Shown here in pieces: positions 43,807-51,975 of a stretch of 64,000 nt of DNA. This stretch comes from Azophilus sp965116165. Its GTDB lineage: Bacteria; Pseudomonadota; Gammaproteobacteria; Pseudomonadales; Azotimanducaceae. The stretch's first letter is position 1. Each line of letters starts with the position of its first letter. The translations under genes and the position numbers were made by a program. The DNA lies in NCBI GenBank assembly GCA_965116165.1, contig OZ220484.1, forward strand, positions 1,116,001-1,180,000, given 5' to 3'. The notes below the pieces were generated by a model. That model was not told where the DNA came from. It did no database searches and was given only the letters and a program-made list of their open reading frames with translations.

Positions 43807-44139
43807 ACGAAATCAGCATGATCGGAACCACCATTAAAAAAACGCCTTCCATGCTTGCTCCCTGCTTTTAGGGGGACTTCTATACATGACTATGCGGCAA
43901 GCACTGTTGCCGCTGCCGTGTGCCTCTCCGCGTCCCGCCCCGATATTCCGGCGACATGAAGCTCCGTCCGCCGGCCAGGGAAGGCGCCAGGACGGCAATG
44001 CGTCACAGGGGCGGCGATGCCCGGAAAGTCAAAGTCCGCATCATCCGCCCAGACCACCACCTTCCGCATAGCCATCTATATAATTCCCCCTTTTAAGGAA
44101 TCTCCGGTCAGCCCTGTAATGGCGGCATTCCTTCCTTAA

Positions 44140-44238
44140 GGAACCTCTGATTAATCCTGTAGTCGAGGCATCCGGTTTAATAAAATCAATATCTTACGAG
44201 TAGCTAGATGCCGCTCTATTGAATTGTTCAGACCTTCC
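44140..44238 (+). repeat. MITE-like family A, copy 10
   Basis: Complete 99-bp forward copy flanked by TTAA on both sides (44136-44139 and 44239-44242), close to consensus. A 35-bp broken A piece lies directly before it. Confidence 0.9.
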
Positions 44239-44255
44239 TTAACGGTTTCCCCGGT

Positions 44256-44762
44256 TTAATTATCCCCATCGAGTTTGTGCAATTCCTTCTGCAACTCGTA
44301 TTGCGCCGAGGTCACATGCCGCTCGATCCGCCGGAGACGCAACTCCACTTGCGCCAAGCCCGCCCGAACAGTGCGCAGGCTACGCCGGGGCGACAGTCGC
44401 GGGCCAAGCTCCGGGGCCGGCGAGGTATGGTCATGGTACCCGTTGTCGCGACGGTGGTCGTCATCATCTTTGCCGGAGGGCGGCCCCATGAGGAAATAGA
44501 GAATCCAATAGGCGAGAAATACAACACCCTGCATGAATATGAGCCCGGTAATCGCAATACAGCGAACCACCCAGACTTCCGCTCCTAAGTACCTGGCGAT
44601 ACCGGCGCAGACGCCGCCGATCATGCCGCGCTCGGGGTCTCGGGACAAACGGCGGAAAAAGGGCCTGCGGCGGTGGGTTCCGCTGCCACGATCGGTGTGC
44701 CCTGAGTGGGGGTGGCGGTGGCGCCGCGCCCCTGTGTCGCCCGCACTGCCGCGGCGGCTCAT
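44256..44762 (-). CDS. pspC: phage shock protein C-like (PspC domain)
   Basis: 168 residues. PspC domain LSRDPERGMIGGVCAGIARYLG followed by VWVVRCIAITGLIF and VVFLAYWILYFLMG, an inner-membrane helix pair. A basic N-terminal extension of about 38 residues and a C-terminal acidic/helical part (AQVELRLRRIERHVTS) flank it. In the Psp system PspB and PspC sense envelope stress and release PspF from PspA. The ATG overlaps the pspB stop (ATGA), so the two are co-translated. Confidence 0.9.
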   Translation of the reverse strand: MSRRGSAGDTGARRHRHPHSGHTDRGSGTHRRRPFFRRLSRDPERGMIGGVCAGIARYLGAEVWVVRCIAITGLIFMQGVVFLAYWILYFLMGPPSGKDDDDHRRDNGYHDHTSPAPELGPRLSPRRSLRTVRAGLAQVELRLRRIERHVTSAQYELQKELHKLDGDN

Positions 44763-45007
44763 GATTCATCCTCGCGCAGCCGGTTGCGCCAATCCGGCGT
44801 CTCGACATCAAGAATGGCTTCAAGCGTTTCAAGGCGCCTCTTCATGTGACCCACCTGATTCGCCAACGCCTCCAATTCCAAGCGTTCTTCCTCGGACAAC
44901 GCACCCTGGGCTCTTTGTTTACTGCGGTAATGCATGAAAATCCAAATAGGCGCGACGACGGCGAGAAAGACGACGGTGGGAACAAAAAACGCAACAATGC
45001 CGTCCAT
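44759..45007 (-). CDS. pspB: phage shock protein B
   Basis: 82 residues from ATG 45007, chosen over ATG 45043 because AGGAG lies 8 bp upstream and the product then matches PspB length. One membrane helix (FFVPTVVFLAVVAPIWIFMHY), then a coiled helix LEALANQVGHMKRRLETLEAIL and DWRNRL, as in PspB. Inner membrane; partner of PspC in sensing. Confidence 0.92.
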   Translation of the reverse strand: MDGIVAFFVPTVVFLAVVAPIWIFMHYRSKQRAQGALSEEERLELEALANQVGHMKRRLETLEAILDVETPDWRNRLREDES

Positions 45008-45152
45008 GATGTCTCCTAATGCTCCGTCCCATGGATCCGCCACCGAGTCGACGGCGGCCTAGACATAAAAATACCCTTTAAAATAAATAAGTTATGGTTC
45101 ATCTCAGACAGATAGAACAGTATGCGTATTTGCGCAACAGCTCTTTGGGGAA

Positions 45153-45190
45153 TCTCGCTGCTCTATCGCTTTGTTAAGACCTTCCCTAAC
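45153..45190 (+). repeat. family A right-end remnant
   Basis: GCTGCTCTATCGCTTTGTTA followed by AGACCTTCCC, the right third of family A, lies at the 3' edge of pspA. Its end overlaps the pspA stop. Confidence 0.55.
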
Positions 45191-45857
45191 TTTCCTGTTG
45201 ATCGCTACTCATTTTGGCCTTGAGTGTGCGCAGTTCGTCCTCAATGGTATCGCCCTGTTCGAGTTCGGCGATTTCCTCCGCAAGCGTCTTGCGGCCCATA
45301 TCATGGGCTTCGATCTGACCTTCGACATCGTCCATCTTGCGCTCGTAGAGTTCAAAGCGGCGAATGGCATCATCCGCGTTGTGTTCGCTGAGTTGGCGAC
45401 GCACGCCGAGCCGTGTCTTGGCGGCTTTGCCGCGTAAAACGATGGCGGTCTGGCGGGTCTTGGCGTCCTTGATCTTGGCTTGCAGGGCGGTCACGTCCGT
45501 ATTGAGCTTGCGCAGGGTTTCATCAATGGCATCGAGTTCCACGGTGAGCGACTGTGCGGCCTCGCGAGCCCTGTTGCGCTCCGCCAACGCGCCCTTCGCA
45601 AGATCGTCGCGGTCCTTGTTCACGGCGACCTCGGCCTTGCGCTCCCATTCCGCCGCTTCCTGGGCAAGCCACTCCTGGCGGCGCAGTAGTTCCTTGCGGT
45701 CGGCGATGGCCCGGGCGGAGGTCGATCGTACCTCCACCAAGGCCTCCTCCATCTCCTGAATGATCAGGCGTACCATCTTTTCCGGATCCTCCGCCTTGTC
45801 GAGCAGGGCGTTGAGGTTGGAATTGACGATGTCGGTCAGGCGGGAAAAGATTGTCAT
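45186..45857 (-). CDS. pspA: phage shock protein A
   Basis: 223 residues. Helical PspA/IM30 family protein: MTIFSRLTDIVNSNLNALLDKAEDPEKMVRLIIQEMEEA is truncated here to its typical pieces FSRLTDIVNSNLNALLDKAE and MVRLIIQEMEEAL. Binds stressed membranes and, in the resting cell, inhibits PspF. AAGGAGG upstream of ATG is strong. First gene of pspA-pspB-pspC, with a 178-bp gap to pspB; divergent from pspF. Confidence 0.95.
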   Translation of the reverse strand: MTIFSRLTDIVNSNLNALLDKAEDPEKMVRLIIQEMEEALVEVRSTSARAIADRKELLRRQEWLAQEAAEWERKAEVAVNKDRDDLAKGALAERNRAREAAQSLTVELDAIDETLRKLNTDVTALQAKIKDAKTRQTAIVLRGKAAKTRLGVRRQLSEHNADDAIRRFELYERKMDDVEGQIEAHDMGRKTLAEEIAELEQGDTIEDELRTLKAKMSSDQQES

Positions 45858-45889
45858 GATTGCCTCCTTGTATGTACTACAAGGTGTTA

Positions 45890-45905
45890 TTCAGAATTTG
45901 TGCCA
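45890..45905 (-). promoter_or_regulatory. probable sigma-54 promoter of pspA
   Basis: On the minus strand TGGCACAAATTCTGAA matches the -24 box (TGGCAC) with a weaker -12 box (CTGA for TTGC) at about the right spacing; the start point would be about 25 bp before the pspA ATG. PspF, a sigma-54 activator, is encoded divergently. Family B begins 8 bp further upstream. Confidence 0.5.
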
Positions 45906-45912
45906 GATTGTT

Positions 45913-46012
45913 GGGAATGATATCGATGAGTTGACAGAAGCCGACATGCGGTGGTTTCCAGCCGTTAAATCCTCAACATATAGTGGTGTGTCAACTTATG
46001 TATATAAGTCCC
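45913..46012 (-). repeat. MITE-like family B, copy 4, in the pspA-pspF gap
   Basis: 100-bp reverse copy, GGGAATGATATCGATGAG to ATATAAGTCCC. Flanking 8-bp sequences do not match. It fills most of the regulatory region between pspA and pspF. Confidence 0.88.
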
Positions 46013-46032
46013 TCATATAACGGTCCATATGC

Positions 46033-46128
46033 GCGTTGAACGGCCAAGGTGACGTGACCATGCGGCAACCCCCGGTCAGCTTTCTCGAATGGACGGGCGA
46101 GTTCGCCAATCAGGCTGAGGCAGGCTTA
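46033..46128 (+). pseudogene. transposase-like N-terminal fragment
   Basis: Reads MRQPPVSFLEWTGEFANQAE, the same as the N-terminus of a gene at 63921 on. The DNA match (about 87 bp) starts upstream of the start codon (CGGCCAAGG) and stops abruptly at 46128. The FLEW pattern suggests IS1595-type transposases; this is a tentative match. It is a remnant between a family B copy and pspF. Confidence 0.5.
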
Positions 46129-46172
46129 GAGACATGTTGGTTTAAATCGCCAACAGTTGGCAAAATAGCAAT

Positions 46173-47351
46173 ATGCGTTACGAACCGGAACGGCTACTCG
46201 GGGAATCGCCCGCTTTTCTGGCTGTGCTTGAGGCCGTCTCCCAAATTGCGCCGTTGGAGAAACCGGTATTGATTGTCGGCGAGCGCGGCACCGGCAAGGA
46301 GCTGATCGCCGAACGCCTGCACTATCTTTCCAACCGTTGGGAAGGCACCTACCTCAAGATGAATTGCGCGGCGATTGCCGATTCGCTGCTGGAAAGCGAG
46401 TTGTTCGGCCACGATGCCGGCGCATTCACCGGCGCGTCGCGCGCGCATCGGGGCCGGTTCGAGCGGGCGCACGGCGGCACCCTCTTTCTCGATGAACTCG
46501 CCAATACTTCCGCGCTGGTACAGGAGAAGTTGTTGCGGGTTATCGAGTACGGCGAATTCGAGCGCGTTGGCGGCAAGAAAACCCTGCATTGCGATGTCCG
46601 CCTAGTGGCGGCCACCAACGAAGACCTGCCTCGCCTGGCCCGCACGGGCAAGTTTCGCCACGACCTACTCGACCGGCTGGCGTTCGATGTGATCACGCTG
46701 CCACCTCTGCGGGAGCGCCCCGGCGACATTCTGGTTCTAGCCGGACACTTCGCCATCAACATGTCCGCGGAACTCGGTCGCGATATGTTCGCCGGTTTTG
46801 CGCCGGCAGCCCGTGATGCGCTGTGCGAGTACGCCTGGCCGGGCAATGTTCGGGAATTGAAAAACGTGGTGGAACGGTGCGTCTATCGAGCCGACGCCGA
46901 CGAGTTCATTCGGGAGATCGTATTCGACCCCTTCGACTCCCCATACCGCCCGCTACCGAATGGATGCCGCGCCATCGAAGACGCGGCGACTCGGGCCGCG
47001 GCGAATCGGCGTGGTGGGACCGACGCAGTTAGGACATGCGTGGACGATTCCACCGGCCCGATGACCGTTCGGGAATTTGAGAAAATGCATGTCGGTACAG
47101 TTGGGACACGCGTGGACGATTCCACCGGCTCCCGCGGTGACGGGGTTCCGCCACTGCTCGATCAAAGAGTCTTGTCGCAGGATTTTCCGATCAACATCAA
47201 GCAGGAAGTGCGCGATTATGAGACGGCCACAATCAATCGGGCACTCGCCGCGGCAAGGTACAATCAACGCAAGGCCGCACAGCTTCTAGGCCTCACCTAC
47301 GATCAGTTGCGTGGCTATTTGAAGAAATACATGATTCTCAAACAGGACTAA
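46173..47351 (+). CDS. pspF: sigma-54-dependent activator of the psp operon
   Basis: 392 residues. AAA+ enhancer-binding protein without a receiver domain, as in PspF: Walker A VGERGTGKELIAERLH, the sigma-54 contact loop ELFGHDAGAFTGA, Walker B GGTLFLDELAN, R-finger region LLDRLAFDVITLPPLRERP, C-terminal HTH AAARYNQRKAAQLLGLTYD. The linker between ATPase and HTH (about residues 275-320) contains a duplicated VDDSTG segment and is longer than in E. coli. Divergent from pspABC. Confidence 0.92.
   Translation: MRYEPERLLGESPAFLAVLEAVSQIAPLEKPVLIVGERGTGKELIAERLHYLSNRWEGTYLKMNCAAIADSLLESELFGHDAGAFTGASRAHRGRFERAHGGTLFLDELANTSALVQEKLLRVIEYGEFERVGGKKTLHCDVRLVAATNEDLPRLARTGKFRHDLLDRLAFDVITLPPLRERPGDILVLAGHFAINMSAELGRDMFAGFAPAARDALCEYAWPGNVRELKNVVERCVYRADADEFIREIVFDPFDSPYRPLPNGCRAIEDAATRAAANRRGGTDAVRTCVDDSTGPMTVREFEKMHVGTVGTRVDDSTGSRGDGVPPLLDQRVLSQDFPINIKQEVRDYETATINRALAAARYNQRKAAQLLGLTYDQLRGYLKKYMILKQD
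47012..47133 (+). repeat. direct repeat inside the pspF linker
   Basis: CAGTTAGGACATGCGTGGAC at 47027 recurs as CAGTTGGGACACGCGTGGAC at about 47099, each followed by GATTCCACCGGC; the GTGG...CCAC core is palindromic. Period about 72 bp. Both copies are translated. Confidence 0.8.
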
Positions 47352-47435
47352 AACCGCTGGCGCTGTGTCTATTGTTCTTAATCCCCGCGCTCTTATCCCC
47401 AATCCCCACGGAACCCGGTATACTGCGCCTCCCTC

Positions 47436-47525
47436 GGAGAGGTGGCCGAGCGGCTGAAGGCGCTCCCCTGCTAAGGGAGTATGGGGTGAAACCCATCGAG
47501 GGTTCGAATCCCTCCCTCTCCGCCA
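47436..47525 (+). tRNA. tRNA-Ser (GCT)
   Basis: 90 nt. Acceptor GGAGAGG / CCTCTCC, D-arm TGGCCGAGC, anticodon loop CTGCTAA (GCT), long variable arm typical of serine (TATGGGGTGAAACCCATC), T-arm GGTTCGAATCC, encoded GCCA end. All standard. Confidence 0.95.
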
Positions 47526-47556
47526 GATTTATGCTTGTGGCAGCGGTGTCCGACAG

Positions 47557-48393
47557 CTACAGCAACTTGACCAAGCCAACGATCAGGGCGACGATCATGC
47601 CTCCTTGGGCAATCAGTGCGCCGAACATCCATTTCAGCAGATCGGACTTGATCCCCGCGATGCTGGCCCTCGTCTCCTGGCGAAGGGCATCCATACCGGC
47701 ATTGACCTTTGCGATCTCGGCCCTTGTTTCCTGGCGAAGCGCATCCATGCCGGCCTTGATCTCCGCGATGCTGGCCCTCGTCTCCTGGCGAAGCGACTCC
47801 ACGCCGGCATTGACCTCCGCGATGTCGGCCCTCGTCTCCTGGCGAAGCGACTCCACGCCGGCATTGACCTCCGCGATGCTGGCCCTCGTCTCCTGGCGAA
47901 GCGACTCCACATCGGCCTCGACCCTCGCGATGTCGGCCCTCGTCTCCTGGCGAAGCGACTCCACGCCGGCATTGACCTCCGCGATGCTGGCCCTCGTCTC
48001 CTGGCGAAGCGACTCCACATCGGCCTCGACCCTCGCGATGTCGGCCCTCGTCTCCTGGCGAAGCGACTCCACGCCGGCATTGACCTCCGCGATGCTGGCC
48101 CTCGTCTCCTGGCGAAGCGACTCCACGCCGGCATTGACCTCCGCGATGTCGGCCCTCGTCTCCTGGCGAAGCGACTCCACGCCGGCATTGACCTCCGTGA
48201 TATCGGCCCTCGTTTCTTGGCGGAGGGCAGCATCACCAGCATTGATCTCCGCGATGTCGGTCTTGGTCGCAAGATTGGCATTAAGCAGGGCAACATGCTC
48301 TTCGGCCAGCGCCTCCGCTTGCCGCAAACTGAAGCCGCTCTCCGTCAGGCGCTTGACGAAGCGGTGGGTGTCAAAAGCGATGGCCTCGGTCAT
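47557..48393 (-). CDS. DUF1640-family coiled-coil membrane protein with tandem repeats
   Basis: 278 residues. Begins like DUF1640 proteins (FDTHRFVKRLTESGFSLRQA, then LAEEHVALLNANLATKTDI), then about a dozen 18-residue repeats of the form ETRADIAEVNAGVESLRQ that form a coiled coil, and ends with one transmembrane helix FGALIAQGGMIVALIVGLV. Predicted to be anchored in the inner membrane by its C-terminus, with a rod of about 30 nm or less. Function is unknown. The repeats are nearly identical in DNA. It lies 32 bp downstream of tRNA-Ser, on the opposite strand. Confidence 0.82.
   Translation of the reverse strand: MTEAIAFDTHRFVKRLTESGFSLRQAEALAEEHVALLNANLATKTDIAEINAGDAALRQETRADITEVNAGVESLRQETRADIAEVNAGVESLRQETRASIAEVNAGVESLRQETRADIARVEADVESLRQETRASIAEVNAGVESLRQETRADIARVEADVESLRQETRASIAEVNAGVESLRQETRADIAEVNAGVESLRQETRASIAEIKAGMDALRQETRAEIAKVNAGMDALRQETRASIAGIKSDLLKWMFGALIAQGGMIVALIVGLVKLL
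47655..48260 (-). repeat. 54-bp tandem repeats coding the coiled coil
   Basis: Units such as CTGGCGAAGCGACTCCACGC recur every 54 bp, about eleven or twelve times, with alternating variants (CCGGCATTGACC or CGGCCTCGACCC). The alternation suggests that pairs of units have also been duplicated together (108-bp steps). Confidence 0.9.
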
Positions 48394-48619
48394 GGCTCGA
48401 TTATAGAGTGCCGCCGACGCGGAGCAAGGGTCGCCGGGATACCACAGAGCGCAATCAAGGTCATGGCGTCTGGGGTCGGCGAGCAGTTCAGCAGCGAGTG
48501 GATGTTTCGTCGTAATGCGTGTACCCCCGGTGGATCATGATCGAAGGGTGTAAATTGGCAGGTACTTCCTGCTTCTGCTATTCTCAATTCCTACTCGGAT
48601 CGTTTGTTTGGAAATATGC

Positions 48620-49714
48620 ATGAAATTGCTAAAAACACTATTTGCGGCCTTGGCTGTATTGCTCGCAGCCCCGTCGATTGGGTCGGAAGCCGGGTCGCAT
48701 TGCCCTGAGGAATTGGACTACTACGAATCCCCATACGATTACAATGGGAAAGAAGCCTACCAATTCGGTCTACTCATTCAGAAACGAATTGAGGAACGCG
48801 ATCTGGCTGGGCTCTTCGATCTCGTTGACGGCGAGCTTGTATACGGTCCACGACAGCGCTTCGTAGCGGGCCGCAAGTTCGAGGACATATTTACGGAAGA
48901 GTGGCGCAGTAACATGCTCTCGGATGAGCCGCCTTGCGACCCCACAGGGTGGCGTGGTTTCTTAGTCGGTAAGAGAGGCTCTATCCGGTTCAAGCAAAGC
49001 GGGCCCGACACCTACACGATTACTCATATCTTCGGGGCGGCACGGGAGGAGCCCTATCCGCCTGCCGGGACCGACCGAGCTTGGCGCATTGAGGGTCAGC
49101 TTATCGAACCCACCTGCTTTATACGACAATGGATCTCATGGGATAATTACAAGGCGGCGTTCAGAAACACGTCCACGACTACCGTCTTTGACGATTACCG
49201 ATCAGCGTTTGACGACTTTCTCGATAATCCCGGCCGACACTTCGGCCCTGATTACTTCAAGGAAAAATCGCCTCTGGTGACATTTCCACCCGCCTGCGGC
49301 CACCTCGGTGCGGACGCTAAGAACTCGGAGAAACGAGTTGTCGCGCCTCTGATCCTCAATGAAGGCTATTTATCACGCAAATCCTGTTCTTGGCGAAAGC
49401 CCGACAAGGAATGGCAGTGCTCTGAGGATTGGTACAAGCCGCTCGCACCGATATCGGTGGCCGCCTGCGCAAGTCTGGCACCGCACCTGGCGGGGCACTG
49501 CGAGGGCGCTTATTTGGTCGACAGCGGCGATTCGATGCTTCCCTCCGACTACTACAGTGGAAGCATGACCGCAAGCTTCGCACGGAGAGTTAGCCACAGT
49601 ATATTCGGCCTGTTCATGCTCGAAGACGGGCGGCGGGTCATGGTGCCATTGGTCAACTTCGACAGCAGGAATGAAGCAATGAACTTCGTCGACGACTTGA
49701 ATGCCGGAAGTTGA
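48620..49714 (+). CDS. secreted protein of unknown function
   Basis: 364 residues from ATG 48620. A clear signal peptide MKLLKTLFAALAVLLAAPSIGSEA is here given as its first part MKLLKTLFAALAVLLAA, cleaved near SEA. The mature protein has eight or more cysteines (for example ACGHLGADAK, CSWRKPDKEWQC, AACASLAPHLAGHC), suggesting disulphides in the periplasm. The first domain (YQFGLLIQKRIEERDLAGLF to SIRFKQSGPDTYTI) resembles SnoaL/nuclear-transport-factor-like folds in pattern, not certain. No neighbour suggests a role. Confidence 0.7.
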   Translation: MKLLKTLFAALAVLLAAPSIGSEAGSHCPEELDYYESPYDYNGKEAYQFGLLIQKRIEERDLAGLFDLVDGELVYGPRQRFVAGRKFEDIFTEEWRSNMLSDEPPCDPTGWRGFLVGKRGSIRFKQSGPDTYTITHIFGAAREEPYPPAGTDRAWRIEGQLIEPTCFIRQWISWDNYKAAFRNTSTTTVFDDYRSAFDDFLDNPGRHFGPDYFKEKSPLVTFPPACGHLGADAKNSEKRVVAPLILNEGYLSRKSCSWRKPDKEWQCSEDWYKPLAPISVAACASLAPHLAGHCEGAYLVDSGDSMLPSDYYSGSMTASFARRVSHSIFGLFMLEDGRRVMVPLVNFDSRNEAMNFVDDLNAGS

Positions 49715-49776
49715 TCCGGGGCCGCGTGTCGGGCGTGCCGACCGCTTGCCCTTGCCGAGGATCCATACTGAGTCTT

Positions 49777-50673
49777 TTACTCAGGCCGCCTACCAAACCC
49801 GACAGAGAATTCGTCTTTTCGGGCACGGGCATTGATGATGTAAAGGATTGCGGGCGACAACTTCTTCCAATCTGCCGAGGTTAGCTGCCAAGTCAACCAT
49901 GCCCCCATCGCGGTCCAGCCCAATGGCCCGGTGACAAAGGAAAGGACGGATGAGAGACCGGTATAAACGCCAAAAGACAGTGTAATCCCGACACTGCCGG
50001 CCAGAAAGCTGAGTGCCGTCGCGGACGATGTGTACAAACTGAACCCCGCCGTGCTCGCAAGAGTCAGGCCGGTAATTCCCAAGCGCGGACCCTTGGTCTT
50101 TGAAGCAAGACCAGGCGGGGCACCCTTGTCGACAACATCGCCCGGCTCAATTATTCCATTAAAAAATGTATCCCTCTGCTCGGGCTTCATTTTTTCAAGC
50201 GCCCTGACGATGATGTCTTGGCAGATGTATTTTTCGTTGGTCGCCAGATCTACATCTTCGTCGTAAACCTTCAGTTCTTTGGCCATTCCTTCAATCAATT
50301 GATTCCAGGTTGGAACAGGATAGTTCTCATGGTTGGCAATCGCCGCAGCAGGAATCTTCTTAATGTCGTTAGGCAAATTCTTGACGTCCTCAAGCAAGCC
50401 ATTCGTATCTTTAGACGGTTTCTTGAAAATGTCGAACACGTTCCTCACGCCAGTCCGAATGGCGGCACGAAACTTTGAGTGGTATCGCCAACGAATAACC
50501 TCGCAGATGTGGTCCGCGGTGTGGCGAATGGTAATCCCTTCTGAACTGTGGATGTTTTGTGTGTCGCTTTTCGTGTCGCTCTCGATTTCCAGCAATACAG
50601 CCAAGTTGACGCGATCCTCGTGCTCCAAATCGTCGATCAATGTGGATAGGGGTATTTCGTTTGTCTTCATCAT
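49777..50673 (-). CDS. YaaW-like (DUF3944) protein
   Basis: 298 residues. The second half reads LTLASTAGFSLYTSSATALSF, LAGSVGITLSFGVYTGLSSV and VTGPLGWTAMGAWLTWQLT, the glycine-rich helices of the E. coli YaaW / ubiquinol-cytochrome c chaperone-like family, ending in SPAILYIINARARK. The N-terminal part is soluble and charged. Function is unknown; it probably inserts in the inner membrane. Its ATG overlaps the stop of the preceding gene, so three genes (51702 to 49777) form one operon. Confidence 0.75.
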   Translation of the reverse strand: MMKTNEIPLSTLIDDLEHEDRVNLAVLLEIESDTKSDTQNIHSSEGITIRHTADHICEVIRWRYHSKFRAAIRTGVRNVFDIFKKPSKDTNGLLEDVKNLPNDIKKIPAAAIANHENYPVPTWNQLIEGMAKELKVYDEDVDLATNEKYICQDIIVRALEKMKPEQRDTFFNGIIEPGDVVDKGAPPGLASKTKGPRLGITGLTLASTAGFSLYTSSATALSFLAGSVGITLSFGVYTGLSSVLSFVTGPLGWTAMGAWLTWQLTSADWKKLSPAILYIINARARKDEFSVGFGRRPE

Positions 50674-51479
50674 TTCCTGCTCAAGATTTGTTCGGCAGTG
50701 GATTGGAGCTTCGGTTTGCGCCGCAGGGCATCGAAAACATCGTCCGAACCGGATTCATCGGGGGTGTCAGCCGCCTGTTGTAGAGGCTCCGGGGTAGTAT
50801 CGCCGTGCGGGTCGCTTGTCTGGGTTGACGAGACCGAATCGCCGACATCTTCAGATTCCGCTCGCCCCGAAGAGGGTTTTTTCCGGCTGATGATCTTTTC
50901 AGCTTCGGTTTCAAGGGGGCGATTTATTTTACTGATCCTATCAAGTTTTTCATCGTTTTTATTTGGGTCGTTAGATGCGGGAGCCTTCGGGTCCGGATCC
51001 ACTCCAAGGGCCTTGCCACCCTCGCCCTCCTCCGGTGAAGTTTTCCCCTTCCAACGCTTTGATGTTTCCCCACCCGGTTTCTTTGCGCCCGGCTTCGTTG
51101 ATGACTGATTCGCCTCTTTTCGTGTCCGGGAACGACTCCTTAACTCAGGAACGAACGCGATCAACAAACCGCCCACAATAACCAGATTCTTCAACAAGAA
51201 GGCCCATGCGATCGGATGCTCCGCTGCGACATCATCCGGCAAGGCTTCCACATAGCTCAAATATTCGCCATTAACGTAGATGACGAACAGGATGATGACC
51301 AAAATGCCGAGGTACCAGCGCCATCTTCGCCGCAAAAATTTCCAAGCCTTTATGCACCAACTGACGGCAACCCGCTTCGATTTCGACGACAAGAAAAAAG
51401 CCATGGCAGCGACTGATGCCAAAAGGGTGACGATCACCATCAACACAGCCGACGGCCTACTGAATGCCAAAGAAGACAA
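50670..51479 (-). CDS. membrane protein with long charged tail
   Basis: 269 residues. Three hydrophobic helices (VLMVIVTLLASVAAMAFFL, YLGILVIILFVIYVNG, AWAFLLKNLVIVGGLLIAFV), then from about residue 112 a disordered, charged region (KKPGGETSKRWKGKTSPEEG, RKPKLQSTAEQILSRK). The ISRKKPS and ILSRK stretches are similar. No family is recognised. It overlaps its neighbours on both sides (23 bp with the small gene upstream, 4 bp with the YaaW-like gene), so it is translated with them. Confidence 0.7.
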   Translation of the reverse strand: MSSLAFSRPSAVLMVIVTLLASVAAMAFFLSSKSKRVAVSWCIKAWKFLRRRWRWYLGILVIILFVIYVNGEYLSYVEALPDDVAAEHPIAWAFLLKNLVIVGGLLIAFVPELRSRSRTRKEANQSSTKPGAKKPGGETSKRWKGKTSPEEGEGGKALGVDPDPKAPASNDPNKNDEKLDRISKINRPLETEAEKIISRKKPSSGRAESEDVGDSVSSTQTSDPHGDTTPEPLQQAADTPDESGSDDVFDALRRKPKLQSTAEQILSRK

Positions 51480-51702
51480 GCAATGCGACCAGGGAGCCTT
51501 TCTTCAGTTTTTCGATCAATTTGCTTTCCTCCTCGGCGACGATGGCCTCCAACTCCTCCTGGGTGAACTCAGCCGAAGATCGACCCTTTAGCGCCAACCG
51601 TTTTTTTGTTTGCTCAATCGCTCTTTCGCGAATCTGGTCTCGCCCTTGAGCAATCAGGCGTTCCTTGGTAGCAAGCGCTTTGTCTTTCAATGTTGCAAGC
51701 AT
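51457..51702 (-). CDS. small helical protein with C-terminal membrane segment
   Basis: 81 residues. An amphipathic charged helix (LKDKALATKERLIAQGRDQI) and a second one (EELEAIVAEEESKLIEKLKK) lead to the hydrophobic end GSLVALLVFFGIQ. First gene of the three-gene operon; overlaps the next start. No family recognised. Confidence 0.6.
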   Translation of the reverse strand: MLATLKDKALATKERLIAQGRDQIRERAIEQTKKRLALKGRSSAEFTQEELEAIVAEEESKLIEKLKKGSLVALLVFFGIQ

Positions 51703-51975
51703 GGCCAGTCCTCTCTACTCCCGATTCACGACCGCAGCCAGTCATTTTACCATGCCCGCCGACCGGTCTTTAACAACGACGGCACCGCACCAGCAACCCC
51801 CCGACAAGGAAGCTCTGAACAAGTCGATATTCGCAAAGTCTGTGTCGTTGACATCGCCCCGCGCCCTCGGCAAGTTCCATTCATCAAATGCCCCACAACC
51901 ATAATACACCATACTTTCGGCCTCAGACTGTCCAACAAACCAAGACCACCCCAGTCGTTAAGTGCCAAATGTATG

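Larger units (their letters stand above)
43758..44255. other. 498-bp gap between dnaX and pspC
   Basis: Includes a 9-bp tandem repeat next to dnaX (43772-43806), a 61-codon minus-strand frame (43890-44075, MRKVVVWADDADFDFP) that I do not recognise and doubt, a piece of the family B end near 44075-44089, a broken family A piece (44097-44134) and a full family A copy at 44140. Confidence 0.5.

Noticed and set aside
43890..44075. 61-codon minus-strand frame (MRKVVVWADDADFDFP)
   Set aside because: Short, no ribosome binding site and no family recognised; left as part of the gap.
47655..48260. Regular repeats considered as a CRISPR array
   Set aside because: Units are contiguous 54-bp coding repeats with no unique spacers; they encode a coiled coil. 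The same reasoning applies to RTX repeats and the dnaX repeats.
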